DNA of 64,000 bases. Source: Deltaproteobacteria bacterium. GTDB lineage: Bacteria; Desulfobacterota; Desulfomonilia; UBA1062. The notes under the pieces were generated by a model. The model was not told the origin of the DNA and ran no database searches. It worked only from the letters and a program-made list of their open reading frames with translations. Below, one piece after another: positions 43,175-51,787 of this stretch (position 1 is its first letter; each line of letters starts with the position of its first letter). Made by a program: the position numbers and the translations under genes. The stretch is from the NCBI GenBank assembly GCA_017992605.1, contig JAGOOG010000002.1:1-64000 (forward strand), written 5' to 3'.

Positions 43175-44059
43175 CTACCCCCTCGGATGGTACCGCTCGT
43201 GGATCTCCTTGAGCCTGCCGGCGGAGACATGCGTGTAGATCTGGGTGGTGGAGATATCCGCATGACCGAGCATCATCTGCACCGACCGCAGGTCTGCGCC
43301 TCCCATGAGCAGGTGGGTGGCGAAGGAGTGCCTGAGCATGTGGGGTGATATCCTCTTGTGTATTCCCGCTGCTGCGGCATACCGCCTGATAGCATGCCAG
43401 AAGTTCTGCCTCGTCATGGCGCCCCCCCTCCGGGAGCAGAACAGGACGTCGGTGGGTTTCTTCACCAGGTACGGTCGAGCATCCTCCAGATACTCCTTCA
43501 GCCGGTGCCGTGCGCTCTCGCCCATGGGGACCACGCGTTCCTTGTCGCCCTTTCCCCTGCAGACCAGGTACCCCACGTGCAGGTTGAGGTGGTGGAGCTT
43601 CAGTCCCGTGAGTTCGCTCACCCTCAGTCCGGTGGCATAGAGGACTTCCAGCATTGCCCTGTCCCTGACGCCAACGGGCGTCCCGGGATCGGGGCTCGCT
43701 ATGAGCCGCTCCACCTCTTCCCTGCTCAGGATCTCGGGGAGATAGCTGCCGCGCTTCGGGGAAGCCAGGTCACGGGTGGGATCCGATGCGATGGCCTCCT
43801 CCTCGATGAGGAACCGGTAGAACTGCCTGATGGTGGAGAGTCTGCGGCTGATGCTCGTGGTCTTGAGCTTCCGGCTTCTGCAGTGGGAGGCGTAGTCCTC
43901 GAGGACCGCTCCGTCGACGCCGAGTTCCGTGACACCCCTGCCGTCGAGAAAGGTCGCGTAATCCTCGAGGTCGCCCGCATAGGCGGCCAGGGTGTTCTCA
44001 GGGGATGACCGCTCGGCGACGAGGTACTCCAGGAAGGAGTCGATCAGCGCCCGGTTCAT
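43175..44059 (-). CDS. xerD: Tyrosine recombinase XerD
   Basis: A 294-residue site-specific recombinase of normal XerC/D length. An N-terminal SAM-like core-binding domain (residues 1-90) precedes the catalytic domain. Catalytic residues visible are the Arg of ATGLRVSELTGL, the Lys in CRGKGDKERVVP, HMLRHSFATHLL (His-x-x-Arg), GHADISTTQIYTH (His and the nucleophile Tyr). Fit is closest to XerD by the overall motif wording. It resolves chromosome dimers with XerC at dif. It overlaps the SPOR gene stop (ATGA). It sits on the core side of the tRNA, so I do not take it as the integrase of the accessory block. Confidence 0.9.
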   Translation of the reverse strand: MNRALIDSFLEYLVAERSSPENTLAAYAGDLEDYATFLDGRGVTELGVDGAVLEDYASHCRSRKLKTTSISRRLSTIRQFYRFLIEEEAIASDPTRDLASPKRGSYLPEILSREEVERLIASPDPGTPVGVRDRAMLEVLYATGLRVSELTGLKLHHLNLHVGYLVCRGKGDKERVVPMGESARHRLKEYLEDARPYLVKKPTDVLFCSRRGGAMTRQNFWHAIRRYAAAAGIHKRISPHMLRHSFATHLLMGGADLRSVQMMLGHADISTTQIYTHVSAGRLKEIHERYHPRG

Positions 44060-44742
44060 CTCTTGGCGATCTTCGGCTGCAGACCCAGGGCGACGAAGTC
44101 TTCGAGGGCCGGCCCGGCGCTCTTCTGGCCGGGGTATGCCCCCGAGAGCAGGCGGAAGACCGAGTCGGCTTCCCTCATGATGTAGGTGACCACGCCCTTT
44201 TCCCGCAACCGCCCGGCTTCCCCTGCAGCGCCCTGTTCATCGCGGAAGACGCCGAGCTCTATGGTATAGGGCACGGCAGATCCGATGAAGGATTCCGCAT
44301 CGATGACACCCCGTGCCATGAGGTCGTTCATGCGCGCCGTTGCGGCGCCCTTGCTCGTGAAGTTTCCATAATCGACCCGGTACCAGATCCCGGTTGCGCC
44401 CAGGTCGATCTTGGTGATGAACACCGGCTTGAGGTCGCGGGACTGCCTCTTCTGATGATTCAGTGCGTCCTTCTTGCTCTGCCAGGAAGATATGTGAATG
44501 GTGTAGGGATAGAACTCGGTCTTCTTGTACTGGGGAGCCGACTCTTCGGGTTTCTTGACTGGTTGTGCCTGATCGGGCACAGGGGCTACGGGGGTCATCT
44601 CGTCGGGTGGAACCGGGAGGCTCTCTCCGGGAAGCTGGCTGCGGTCGATCTGCTCTTCCACCACATTGCTCAACCCGTAGTCGGCCCACACGGGCATGGA
44701 TACCAGGCAGAACCATGCCACCAGTAACGAGAGGCGCCTCAC
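44056..44742 (-). CDS. Secreted SPOR-domain protein
   Basis: A 228-residue protein with a signal peptide (basic MRRLS, hydrophobic core LLVAWFCLV, cleavage near VWA-DYG). A proline-rich linker is followed by two SPOR-like halves (YPYTIHISSWQSKKDALNH and VPYTIELGVFRDEQGAAGEAGRLREKG), which bind septal glycan stripped of stem peptides. It starts with GTG, supported by AGGAGGAAGTA just before it, and overlaps the amidase stop. Its place after an amidase gene suggests a shared role in septal cell-wall splitting. Confidence 0.82.
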   Translation of the reverse strand: MRRLSLLVAWFCLVSMPVWADYGLSNVVEEQIDRSQLPGESLPVPPDEMTPVAPVPDQAQPVKKPEESAPQYKKTEFYPYTIHISSWQSKKDALNHQKRQSRDLKPVFITKIDLGATGIWYRVDYGNFTSKGAATARMNDLMARGVIDAESFIGSAVPYTIELGVFRDEQGAAGEAGRLREKGVVTYIMREADSVFRLLSGAYPGQKSAGPALEDFVALGLQPKIAKR

Positions 44743-46481
44743 TACTTCCTCCTCATATATGCATAGGTGGTGTTCATTATATACTTGTTGATACCCTTTG
44801 CAATACCGTCAATGAGGGTGCTCTGGTGGGATTCACACTGCAGGAGCGACGCCTCGGTCCCGTTCGTTATGAAGCCGAGCTCGCACAGGATGGAGGGCAT
44901 CTGGGCACCGAGCAGGACATAGAACGGCGCCTGCTTGACCCCGAGGTCCTTGCCCTGATACCCGGTGTTGAGGACCGAGGACATGACGCACTTGTGCACG
45001 GAGCTTGCAAACCGGGAGGATTCGTTGATCTTGGAATTGAGCATGAGGTCGTTGATGATGAGCTGCAGATCGCTGATGGACTTGCTCGTGGTGGCGTTCT
45101 CGCGGGCGGCCACCTCGATGGCCGAGGCATCGGTGGTCAGGTTGAGGAAGTAGGTCTCAATGCCCTGCAGCCCCTTGTTGTTGTGCGCATTGATATGGAT
45201 GGAAACGAACAGGTCGGCCCGCTTCTTGTTGGCAAAGGCGGTCCTCTCCTCCAGGGTGAGGAAGACATCGCTGTCCCTGGTCATGAAAACCTCGAATCCC
45301 TCGAGCCTCAGCCTCCTGGCCAGTGCCTTGCCGATGCCCAGCACCAGATCCTTCTCGAGGACGCCCCCCGGTCCGACGGCACCGGGATCCTTTCCCCCGT
45401 GCCCCGGGTCGATGACGATCCTGGAGACCTTGAGCGAGAGCTGTGTCGCAATGGACGGCACGTCATCCTCCATCTGCGACTTGGACCACTTGGGCACCTT
45501 CTTGAAGCCGTTGCCGGTCTCATTCCTGGATATGCCGCCGCTGTTCGCGCTTGACGGTTCATGGGCGATCACCGGCGAGGCGCCATCCTTGATGATGTCC
45601 ACCACCAGCCGGTTCGGGCCTGCCAGGGGGAAGGCACGGTAGGAGATCTTCTGGGCGAGGTCCAGCACGATCCTCACCTTGGTGCTCTGGTACTGGGAAA
45701 CCCTGATGTTGGTGAGGATGCCGTCGTTCACCCTGTTCATGCCGGGCAGACCCCGGGACACCTTTGCGTTGTCGAGCTCGATCACCACCCGGTCCGGCCT
45801 GTCGGCCTTGGGGTCCGCTGGCAGGGTAAAGGTCTTGAATCCGATGTTTTCGTCGAGGTCCACCACGACCCGGGTATAGTCCTTGTCGGACCATTGACGG
45901 ACCGTCTTCACATCGCCAAGACCCGTTTTCGCATCCCCGGTGATGGTCTTCTTCTCGATGTTCAGAGAATTCATCTGCTCACGGGCGAGCTGGGCCATGT
46001 CACCCTTCGGAAAATCCTTTATGACCTTCTGGTACAAGGTGTACGCCTTCTGGGGGGAACTCAGCCCTTCCTGATAGATGCGGGCTGAATGGTAGATGGC
46101 GTCATCGGCAAGGGAACTCGACGGGTACGACTCCGTCACGGTCATGTAGGCCTCGATGGCACGCTCGAGGTCCCTGGGATTGGAGGAGTACCCGTGCAGC
46201 CCCTCATAGAGCTTGCCCACCTTGAACCAGGACCTGGGTGCGTAGTTCGAACGGGGGTACTGCTTGCCCACGTTCTGATACTTGTGGATGACCGCCATCC
46301 AGCTCACCCGATCCTTTTTCTTGTCCAGATCACGGAGGAGCTCAACGGATGCCGCGCTCGCGCTCTGGTAGGCCTGGGCGGCACTGGATGCGGCATGGAG
46401 CGGCAATGAGACCGCACACATACAGGAGATTATCAGGAGTGTGCGAAGGACAGACCCTCGTTTTCGTCCGATGTAATCCAT
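44742..46481 (-). CDS. N-acetylmuramoyl-L-alanine amidase with TPR-like and AMIN domains
   Basis: A 579-residue secreted amidase. Signal peptide near the N terminus (KRGSVLRTLLIISCMCAVSLPLHA). Then helical TPR/YfgC-like repeats (to about residue 190), an AMIN domain (KDYTRVVVDLDENIGF and RIVLDLAQKISYRAF), and a C-terminal Amidase_3 domain with zinc ligands in IVIDPGHGGKDPGAVG, E of VLEKDLVL, and FVSIHINAHNN, plus the catalytic Glu of SILCELGFITN. It cleaves the amide bond between MurNAc and L-Ala. The start at 46481 is chosen for AAGGACGTA before it; another ATG lies at 46505, inside a repeat. Confidence 0.88.
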   Translation of the reverse strand: MDYIGRKRGSVLRTLLIISCMCAVSLPLHAASSAAQAYQSASAASVELLRDLDKKKDRVSWMAVIHKYQNVGKQYPRSNYAPRSWFKVGKLYEGLHGYSSNPRDLERAIEAYMTVTESYPSSSLADDAIYHSARIYQEGLSSPQKAYTLYQKVIKDFPKGDMAQLAREQMNSLNIEKKTITGDAKTGLGDVKTVRQWSDKDYTRVVVDLDENIGFKTFTLPADPKADRPDRVVIELDNAKVSRGLPGMNRVNDGILTNIRVSQYQSTKVRIVLDLAQKISYRAFPLAGPNRLVVDIIKDGASPVIAHEPSSANSGGISRNETGNGFKKVPKWSKSQMEDDVPSIATQLSLKVSRIVIDPGHGGKDPGAVGPGGVLEKDLVLGIGKALARRLRLEGFEVFMTRDSDVFLTLEERTAFANKKRADLFVSIHINAHNNKGLQGIETYFLNLTTDASAIEVAARENATTSKSISDLQLIINDLMLNSKINESSRFASSVHKCVMSSVLNTGYQGKDLGVKQAPFYVLLGAQMPSILCELGFITNGTEASLLQCESHQSTLIDGIAKGINKYIMNTTYAYMRRK

Positions 46482-46508
46482 TACGTCCTTGAGCAAGTAA
46501 TCCATTAC
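46473..46508. promoter_or_regulatory. Paired dyad GTAATCCATTAC at amidase start
   Basis: The dyad GTAAT-CC-ATTAC occurs at 46473-46484 and again at 46497-46508, 24 bp apart, both inside a 14-bp direct repeat that also contains the two candidate ATG codons of the amidase gene. The arrangement looks like a pair of operator sites, or a recent tandem duplication of the start region. Confidence 0.45.
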
Positions 46509-46547
46509 GTTGTGTGGTTGCGCCTCTTCGATCGCGCTGTAAGGCAA

Positions 46548-47336
46548 CTATCGGACAGATGACCTGGAAATCTTAACACTTGTTTTATCCTGCAGGGAAT
46601 GTATCCTCAGGAGTCCCTTGAGAATCAGTGTCTCGTCGAAGATGTACGATTTCGGCAGATCATCCCTCACCGTGCCTGACGGTCCCCCAGTCACTACAAC
46701 CACCGGTTCAGTCTTCGTCCTGCCCGCCACCATCTCCACCACCTTCATGATCATTGCCGCATGGCCCGTGACGACCCCGGAGCGGACACACGAAACGGTA
46801 TCCGTCCCGATGAGGGCCCCTGCCGTGAAATCGCCGATCCTGGGCAGTTGTGGTGCCGCGGCCAGGAGTCCCTCATAGGCACTCCTGATGCCCGGAGCGA
46901 TCATGCCCCCCCGGAAGGCGCCCTGCGCGGTGACATAGTCGATGGTGGTGGCGGTCCCCATGTCGATGATCACCACGGACCTGCCCTTCTCACCATGGAG
47001 GTGGTACGCCGCTGCGGCACAGACCAGCCGGTCGACGCCCAGGGTATCCTTCGAGTCATAGATGACCTCTATACCCATGGGCGTGTTCACGTCCACGACC
47101 AGGGGAGGGGGTCCTCCCGCAGCCACAAGCTCCCTGACGATGGTCTGCGCCGCCTGCCTGCGCACACTCACCATGACGGCTTCATCGGGCAGCCTCCTTC
47201 TCATCCCTGCAGCGAGGGACAGGAAGGCGTCGCTCTCGATGCAGTCCTGCGTCGACAAACGCAGGACCTCCTGCAACGTCCCGCCTTCAAAGATCCCGGT
47301 TGTTATATGGGTGTTGCCCACATCGATGGCAAGCAT
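46548..47336 (-). CDS. coaX: Type III pantothenate kinase
   Basis: A 262-residue ASKHA-fold kinase that phosphorylates pantothenate in coenzyme A synthesis. Motifs: phosphate loop MLAIDVGNTHITTGIF at the N terminus, the central GVDRLVCAAAAYH, and VVIIDMGTATTIDYVTAQGAFRGGMIAPG, all of which are family hallmarks of CoaX. Length is typical. The start has GAGG about 7 bp upstream. It precedes the amidase on the same strand, separated by 66 bp that contain the paired dyad. Confidence 0.95.
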   Translation of the reverse strand: MLAIDVGNTHITTGIFEGGTLQEVLRLSTQDCIESDAFLSLAAGMRRRLPDEAVMVSVRRQAAQTIVRELVAAGGPPPLVVDVNTPMGIEVIYDSKDTLGVDRLVCAAAAYHLHGEKGRSVVIIDMGTATTIDYVTAQGAFRGGMIAPGIRSAYEGLLAAAPQLPRIGDFTAGALIGTDTVSCVRSGVVTGHAAMIMKVVEMVAGRTKTEPVVVVTGGPSGTVRDDLPKSYIFDETLILKGLLRIHSLQDKTSVKISRSSVR

Positions 47337-47418
47337 AGCCTCTGTCTAGAACTTATTTCCCGGGGGATCAAGCCCTTTCTGGCCTTATGGCACGCGGTTC
47401 CGCACCAGGAGCCGATGC

Positions 47419-48198
47419 CTATGGTGTCTGTATTTCGGCTACCGCCCTGATCCATCCTGCGCTTGCCCCCTTGATCTTGATCGGGAAGCAGTAGAAGGTG
47501 AAGCCCGTGGCAGGGAGCCTGTCCAGGTTGGTGAGCTTCTCGATCTGGAAATAGCCCTTCTCGATGCCGGCGAAGTGGCCTTCCCAGATGAGGGAGGGGT
47601 CATTCGTGTGCTCGAAGTCAGCGGCCTGAAAGGGCAGGGGCCTGTCCCAGCTCCACGCATCGGTGCCGACGACGTGTACGCCCTGGTCAACGAGCCACAG
47701 CGTGGCGGCTCTGCCGAATCCGCAGCCCTTGACCAGGTAGTCCGAGGTGCCCCAGAACAGTGCTGCACCTGTCTGGGCGAGGAAGATGTCCCCTTCCCCG
47801 AGGGTATGGCCGATGGCATCGAGCTCTGCCATGATGTCTTCCGGGGTGATGTTGTAGCCGTCGGCTTTTGACGAGAAGTCAATCTTCACGCCGTTGCCCA
47901 CGGACCACTCCAGAGGGAACTGGTCGATGGTGAGCGCTGGATTTCCCTTGTCCTGGGTGGGGTGATAGTGCCAGGGGGCGTCCATGTGGGTGCCGGCGTG
48001 CGTCGAGAGCTCCAGTATCTCCAGGGCCCAGCCCTGTCCACCGGGCAGGTCCTGTTCCGTGATCCCCGGATAGAAGAGCTTCATGGTCTCCGCACCGATC
48101 CTGTGGTCGAGGTAGGTGATCTTGGGTATCATCATGGGCGGGTCGCTGGGCAAGCCGGCTTCGATGGCGATGGAGAGGTCGATGAAGGTCCTGGGCAT
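47419..48198 (-). CDS. Cyclase family protein (kynurenine formamidase-like hydrolase)
   Basis: A 259-residue metal hydrolase. The signature HAGTHMDAPWHY (near residue 86-97) is the HxGTHxDxPxH metal-binding motif of the cyclase/kynurenine formamidase superfamily, and the terminal DLSIAIEAGLPSDP is the family start. Substrate cannot be read from sequence; family members act on N-formylkynurenine, isatin or polyketide-type amides or lactones. The ATG follows a strong ribosome site AAGGAGGAAATTCC. It is divergent from ybaB. Confidence 0.85.
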   Translation of the reverse strand: MPRTFIDLSIAIEAGLPSDPPMMIPKITYLDHRIGAETMKLFYPGITEQDLPGGQGWALEILELSTHAGTHMDAPWHYHPTQDKGNPALTIDQFPLEWSVGNGVKIDFSSKADGYNITPEDIMAELDAIGHTLGEGDIFLAQTGAALFWGTSDYLVKGCGFGRAATLWLVDQGVHVVGTDAWSWDRPLPFQAADFEHTNDPSLIWEGHFAGIEKGYFQIEKLTNLDRLPATGFTFYCFPIKIKGASAGWIRAVAEIQTP

Positions 48199-48354
48199 GG
48201 AATTTCCTCCTTACATGCAGGATGCACAGACGATACGCACGGCATTGAGGCATGTCAAGGGAGCCTGAGTATTATTCAGTGGTCTTTCCCTTACCTGGAC
48301 TTGAAGCTTGTCCCGACTTCTTCCGGTTTTCCATATATCACCCCCACGCCCTCC

Positions 48355-48383
48355 TTGACAGTACAGGTCCTTTGCGGTTTACT
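48355..48383 (+). promoter_or_regulatory. Possible promoter of ybaB-recR
   Basis: A perfect -35 hexamer TTGACA (48355-48360) is followed after 17 bp by TTTACT (48378-48383), a weak -10. The start point would fall at about the ATG at 48392, giving a leaderless or nearly leaderless message. That fits the lack of a ribosome site before ybaB, but the -10 match is poor. Confidence 0.35.
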
Positions 48384-48391
48384 TGCACCCC

Positions 48392-48709
48392 ATGGAACCC
48401 GATTTCAAGGATATCCTCAGGCAGGCAGGGAAACTCCAGGAACGCATCAGGGAGATTCAGGAAAAGCTCTCGCACAAGACCGTGACCGTGGACACCGGCG
48501 GAGGCATGGTGACCGTGACGGTCAGCGGCAGGCAGGAGATCTTCTCCATCAAGCTGGACCCGCTGTGCGTGGATCCCCGGGACATCCCGATGCTGGAGGA
48601 CCTCGTCCTGACCGCCGTTAACCAGGGAATGCGCAGGTCCCGGGAGCTTGCCGCCGAAGAGATGAAACAGATCACCGGGGGACTTCCTCTACCCTTCACC
48701 TTCACCTGA
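48392..48709 (+). CDS. YbaB/EbfC nucleoid-associated protein
   Basis: A 105-residue YbaB/EbfC protein: MEPDFKDILRQAGKLQERIREIQEKL helix, then a beta-rich core (GGGMVTVTVSGRQEIFSIKLDPLC) and a C-terminal helix with an AMRRSRELAAEEM-like run. The family binds DNA as a dimer. It lies 1 bp upstream of recR, the usual ybaB-recR pairing; dnaX, often next to them, is not present. The start at 48392 is chosen over an in-frame TTG 9 bp earlier. Confidence 0.92.
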   Translation: MEPDFKDILRQAGKLQERIREIQEKLSHKTVTVDTGGGMVTVTVSGRQEIFSIKLDPLCVDPRDIPMLEDLVLTAVNQGMRRSRELAAEEMKQITGGLPLPFTFT

Positions 48710-48710
48710 C

Positions 48711-49325
48711 ATGGACCCTTACCCCAAGCCCCTTCGAGCCCTCATCAGCACACTCAAGCGCCTGCCCGGCATCGGAGAGAAGACCGCCACCAGGCTTGCA
48801 CTGTACATCCTGGCCGACCGGGGGGCGCTTTCAGAGGAGCTTGCCGCCACCCTGAAGACCGTCAGGGAACAGATCCGGCTCTGCCCGACCTGCTTCAACC
48901 TCACGGATCGGGCCAGGTGCAGCATCTGCACCAATCCCTCCCGGGACCAGTCCCAGATATGCGTGGTGGAGGAACCCAGCGATGTCCTGGCCCTTGAGTC
49001 GGCCCATACCTACAAGGGGTTGTACCATGTCCTGCACGGGCTCATTTCGCCCCTGGCAGGCATCGGCCCGGATGATCTCCGTATCGCCGAGCTCATGGAA
49101 AGGCTCAGGCGGCCCGGCGTCGCCGAGGTGATCGTGGCGACGAACCCTTCCGTTGAGGGTGAGGGCACTTTCCACTACATCAGCAAGCTGATCGCCGATG
49201 CGGGCCTGAACGTGGCGGTCAGCAGGATCGCTTCCGGCATACCCATGGGAGGGGAGCTGAAGTACATGGATCAGGTGACGCTGGCCAGCGCCCTGCGCTA
49301 TCGCCGGACCGTCAAAGACAGCTGA
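48711..49325 (+). CDS. recR: Recombination mediator RecR
   Basis: A 204-residue RecR of normal length. It has an N-terminal helix-hairpin-helix (LKRLPGIGEKTATRLALYIL), a zinc finger with CPTCFNLTDRARCSICTN (four cysteines), a Toprim domain (ICVVEEPSDVLALE and IVATNPSVEGEGTFHYI) and a C-terminal VSRIASGIPMGGELKYMDQVTLASALRYRR Walker B-like region. It helps RecO load RecA at single-strand gaps. Cotranscribed with ybaB. Confidence 0.97.
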   Translation: MDPYPKPLRALISTLKRLPGIGEKTATRLALYILADRGALSEELAATLKTVREQIRLCPTCFNLTDRARCSICTNPSRDQSQICVVEEPSDVLALESAHTYKGLYHVLHGLISPLAGIGPDDLRIAELMERLRRPGVAEVIVATNPSVEGEGTFHYISKLIADAGLNVAVSRIASGIPMGGELKYMDQVTLASALRYRRTVKDS

Positions 49326-49338
49326 AGAGGAGCGGCAC

Positions 49339-50625
49339 ATGAGCAGATTCGCCGTGCAGGGAGGGTATGTCATCAAGACGGGCAACGATATCCTCAAGGA
49401 CCACTACGTCATCGTCGAGGACTCGACCGTTGCGGGCTTCTCCCCTGAACTGCCCGAGGACATCGCTGAGGTGATCGGAGGCCCCCATGACATCGTCATG
49501 CCCGGGCTCATCAACACCCATACCCATGCCTCCATGACGCTCTTCAGGGGCATCGCCGACGACCTTCCCCTGATGACCTGGCTCCAGGACCATATCTTCC
49601 CCGCCGAGGCCAAGCACGTGAACCGTGAATTCGTCTACATAGGCTCCCTGCTGGCGGCCTGGGAGATGACACGCTCCGGTACCACGTCCTTCTGCGACGG
49701 GTATTTCTATGAAGACGAGGTGGGGAGGGCTGCCAAGGAGGTGGGCATCAGGGCATGGATCGGAGAGGGGATACTCCAGTTCCCCACCCCTTCGCTGCCG
49801 GATCCCTCGCGAACCATCGAGCACAACAGGCGGTTCATCGAGCGCTGGAAGGCTGACCGTCTCGTGCGTCCCACGGTCTTTCCCCATGCGGCCTATACCT
49901 GCACCACCCGGATCCTCGAGGATGCCTACGCCCTGGCCGAGGAATACGACCTCATCTTCCAGATTCACCTGAGCGAGACCGCCTCCGAGGTCGAGCAGAT
50001 ACGCAAGGACCACAACATGACACCGGTGGAATACCTGGATTCCCTCGGATGCCTGAGCCGCCGGACCCTGGCTGCCCACTGCGTGGTGCTGGACGATGCC
50101 GAGATCGAGGTGCTGGCGTCCAGGAAGGTGTCGGTGTCTCACAACGCGGAGAGCAACATGAAGCTCGCATCCGGCATAGCGCCGGTCCCCAAGATGATCA
50201 GGGCGGGGATCAACGTGTCCGTCGGTACCGACGGGTGTGCCAGCAACAACAACCTCGATATCATCAGCGAGATCTCCACCGTGGCCAAGCTGCACAAGAT
50301 CTCCTCCATGGACCCCACGGTCCTCGACGAGTGCACGGCCCTGGCCCTGGTGACGGAAAACGGCGCCCGGGCACTGGGCTTTTCCGGGGGAAGACTGGAA
50401 CGGGGGCTGCCAGCGGACATCACCGTGCTCGATGGCAGGGCGCCTAACATGGTCCCGGTGCACAATCCCGTCTCCCACGTTATCTATGCGGCCACGGGCG
50501 GCAACGTGAAGGACGTGATCATCGACGGCCGTGTCGTGGTGAAGAACTACGCGTCCCTCACCGTGGACGAGGATGCGCTCATCAGGGAATGCCGCGCCAT
50601 CCAGGAACACATCAGCAGGGGGTGA
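49339..50625 (+). CDS. Amidohydrolase, MTA/SAH deaminase-like
   Basis: A 428-residue TRZ/ATZ-type amidohydrolase. Zinc and catalytic residues: HTHASMTLFRGIADDLPLMTWL near residue 60-80, IHLSETASEVEQI near 213, AHCVVLDDAEI near 245, and VGTDGCASNNNLDI near 294. The wording is that of 5-methylthioadenosine/S-adenosylhomocysteine deaminase (MtaD), though other deaminases share it. AGAGGAG lies before the ATG, 13 bp after recR, so it may be cotranscribed with recR. Confidence 0.88.
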   Translation: MSRFAVQGGYVIKTGNDILKDHYVIVEDSTVAGFSPELPEDIAEVIGGPHDIVMPGLINTHTHASMTLFRGIADDLPLMTWLQDHIFPAEAKHVNREFVYIGSLLAAWEMTRSGTTSFCDGYFYEDEVGRAAKEVGIRAWIGEGILQFPTPSLPDPSRTIEHNRRFIERWKADRLVRPTVFPHAAYTCTTRILEDAYALAEEYDLIFQIHLSETASEVEQIRKDHNMTPVEYLDSLGCLSRRTLAAHCVVLDDAEIEVLASRKVSVSHNAESNMKLASGIAPVPKMIRAGINVSVGTDGCASNNNLDIISEISTVAKLHKISSMDPTVLDECTALALVTENGARALGFSGGRLERGLPADITVLDGRAPNMVPVHNPVSHVIYAATGGNVKDVIIDGRVVVKNYASLTVDEDALIRECRAIQEHISRG

Positions 50626-50715
50626 GGCGTCCGCCCCGGAAATATATACCTGCCACCGGGAAGTCTTTTCCTTTCCCCGATACAGAAACCGCCTGAATTA
50701 CTGGGTCTTATACCC

Positions 50716-50732
50716 TTGGCAGGGTCCTTGCT
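50716..50732 (+). promoter_or_regulatory. Sigma-54 promoter upstream of flgL
   Basis: TTGGCAGGGTCCTTGCT matches the sigma-54 consensus, with GG at 50718-50719 and GC at 50730-50731, exactly 12 bp apart. The expected start point is about 50742, 33 bp before the flgL start. Sigma-54 control of hook-associated genes is common in polar-flagellated proteobacteria. Confidence 0.82.
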
Positions 50733-50774
50733 GCGTATAAAGAGTGAAAATACTTCTGCCGATAAGGATGGTGT

Positions 50775-51776
50775 ATGAAGGTCAGCAATAGATTTCTCTA
50801 CTATCAGCTCGTGAAGGACCTCAACCAGAACACGGAGAAGCTGTTCAGGCTGAACAACCAGATTTCCTCGGGAAGGCGGGTCGAGAAGCCGTCCGATGAC
50901 CCCATCGGCCTGTCCAGCGTGCTCATCTACCGGACCGAGCTGAATTCGTTCACCCAGTATAAGAAGTCCATCGATTACGGCTCCGGATGGCTCAACAGGG
51001 TGGATTCCATCCTCCAGGACACGGACGACCTTCTGGCACGGGCGCGTGAGCTTGCGGTCCAGGCGTCCTCTGCCACCGCCACAGAGAACACCAGGTCGGG
51101 TGCGGCCGAGGAGATCAAGGAGATCAGGTCCATGGTCCTGTCCAATGCCAACGCCAAATTCGGAAACAAATTCATGTTCGGCGGCACCATGACCCAGACC
51201 CGACCTTTCCTGTGGGTGGAAGCCGCTCGGCTAGGCGCCGACGTTGCCACTGTCAGCGACCTGCCGGCTTCGCCGGCCGAAGGCGATGCCGCGATGGTGA
51301 CCGACCAGAACATGGTCTACGTGTATACGGACGGGGAATGGAGACCGGTCTATCAGGGCAATGGATCCACCTTCTCCATGCAGATCGGCAAGGAGAACAG
51401 TGCCCAGATCAACATTCCTGGCAACGAAGTCTTCATGGACCAGCAAGGAGATATATTCATGACGCTCTTGAGGCTCGAAAGGGCACTGCGTTCCAATGAC
51501 GCCGATGCTATACGCGATGAGCTCTCATCGCTGGAGGATGCAGGCACGATCGTCTCGAACAACCTCGCGAAGATCGGTGCCCGGGTAAACAAGCTCGAGC
51601 ACACCATGGCGGTCATCGAGCGCTCCGACGTCGACACCAGGGAAATGGTCTCCACCATCGAGGATCTCGATTATGCCGAGGCCATCACGCAGCTGCAGAA
51701 TCAGCAGACCATCTACGAGGCCGCCTTGAAAAGTGCCTCTTTGATCACTAGTCTCAGTCTTGTAGACTTCATCTAG
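50775..51776 (+). CDS. flgL: Flagellar hook-associated protein FlgL (HAP3)
   Basis: A 333-residue junction protein between hook and filament. The N terminus (MKVSNRFLYYQLVKDLNQNTEKLFRLNNQISSG and RVEKPSDDPIG) and C terminus (MVSTIEDLDYAEAITQLQNQQTIYEAALK) are the coiled-coil ends shared with flagellin. The variable middle is small. AAGGATGG precedes the ATG. It is followed 11 bp later by fliW and driven by the sigma-54 site upstream. Confidence 0.95.
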   Translation: MKVSNRFLYYQLVKDLNQNTEKLFRLNNQISSGRRVEKPSDDPIGLSSVLIYRTELNSFTQYKKSIDYGSGWLNRVDSILQDTDDLLARARELAVQASSATATENTRSGAAEEIKEIRSMVLSNANAKFGNKFMFGGTMTQTRPFLWVEAARLGADVATVSDLPASPAEGDAAMVTDQNMVYVYTDGEWRPVYQGNGSTFSMQIGKENSAQINIPGNEVFMDQQGDIFMTLLRLERALRSNDADAIRDELSSLEDAGTIVSNNLAKIGARVNKLEHTMAVIERSDVDTREMVSTIEDLDYAEAITQLQNQQTIYEAALKSASLITSLSLVDFI

Positions 51777-51787
51777 GGGGAACGGTC

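Noticed and set aside
41246-43348. 700-codon plus-strand frame opposite the tRNA nucleotidyltransferase fusion
   Set aside because: It is the antisense shadow of a well-supported GC-rich gene; its His- and Asp-rich composition is typical of such shadows.
43175-44059. Integrase of the accessory block
   Set aside because: It is a XerD-type recombinase in a core operon on the far side of the tRNA.
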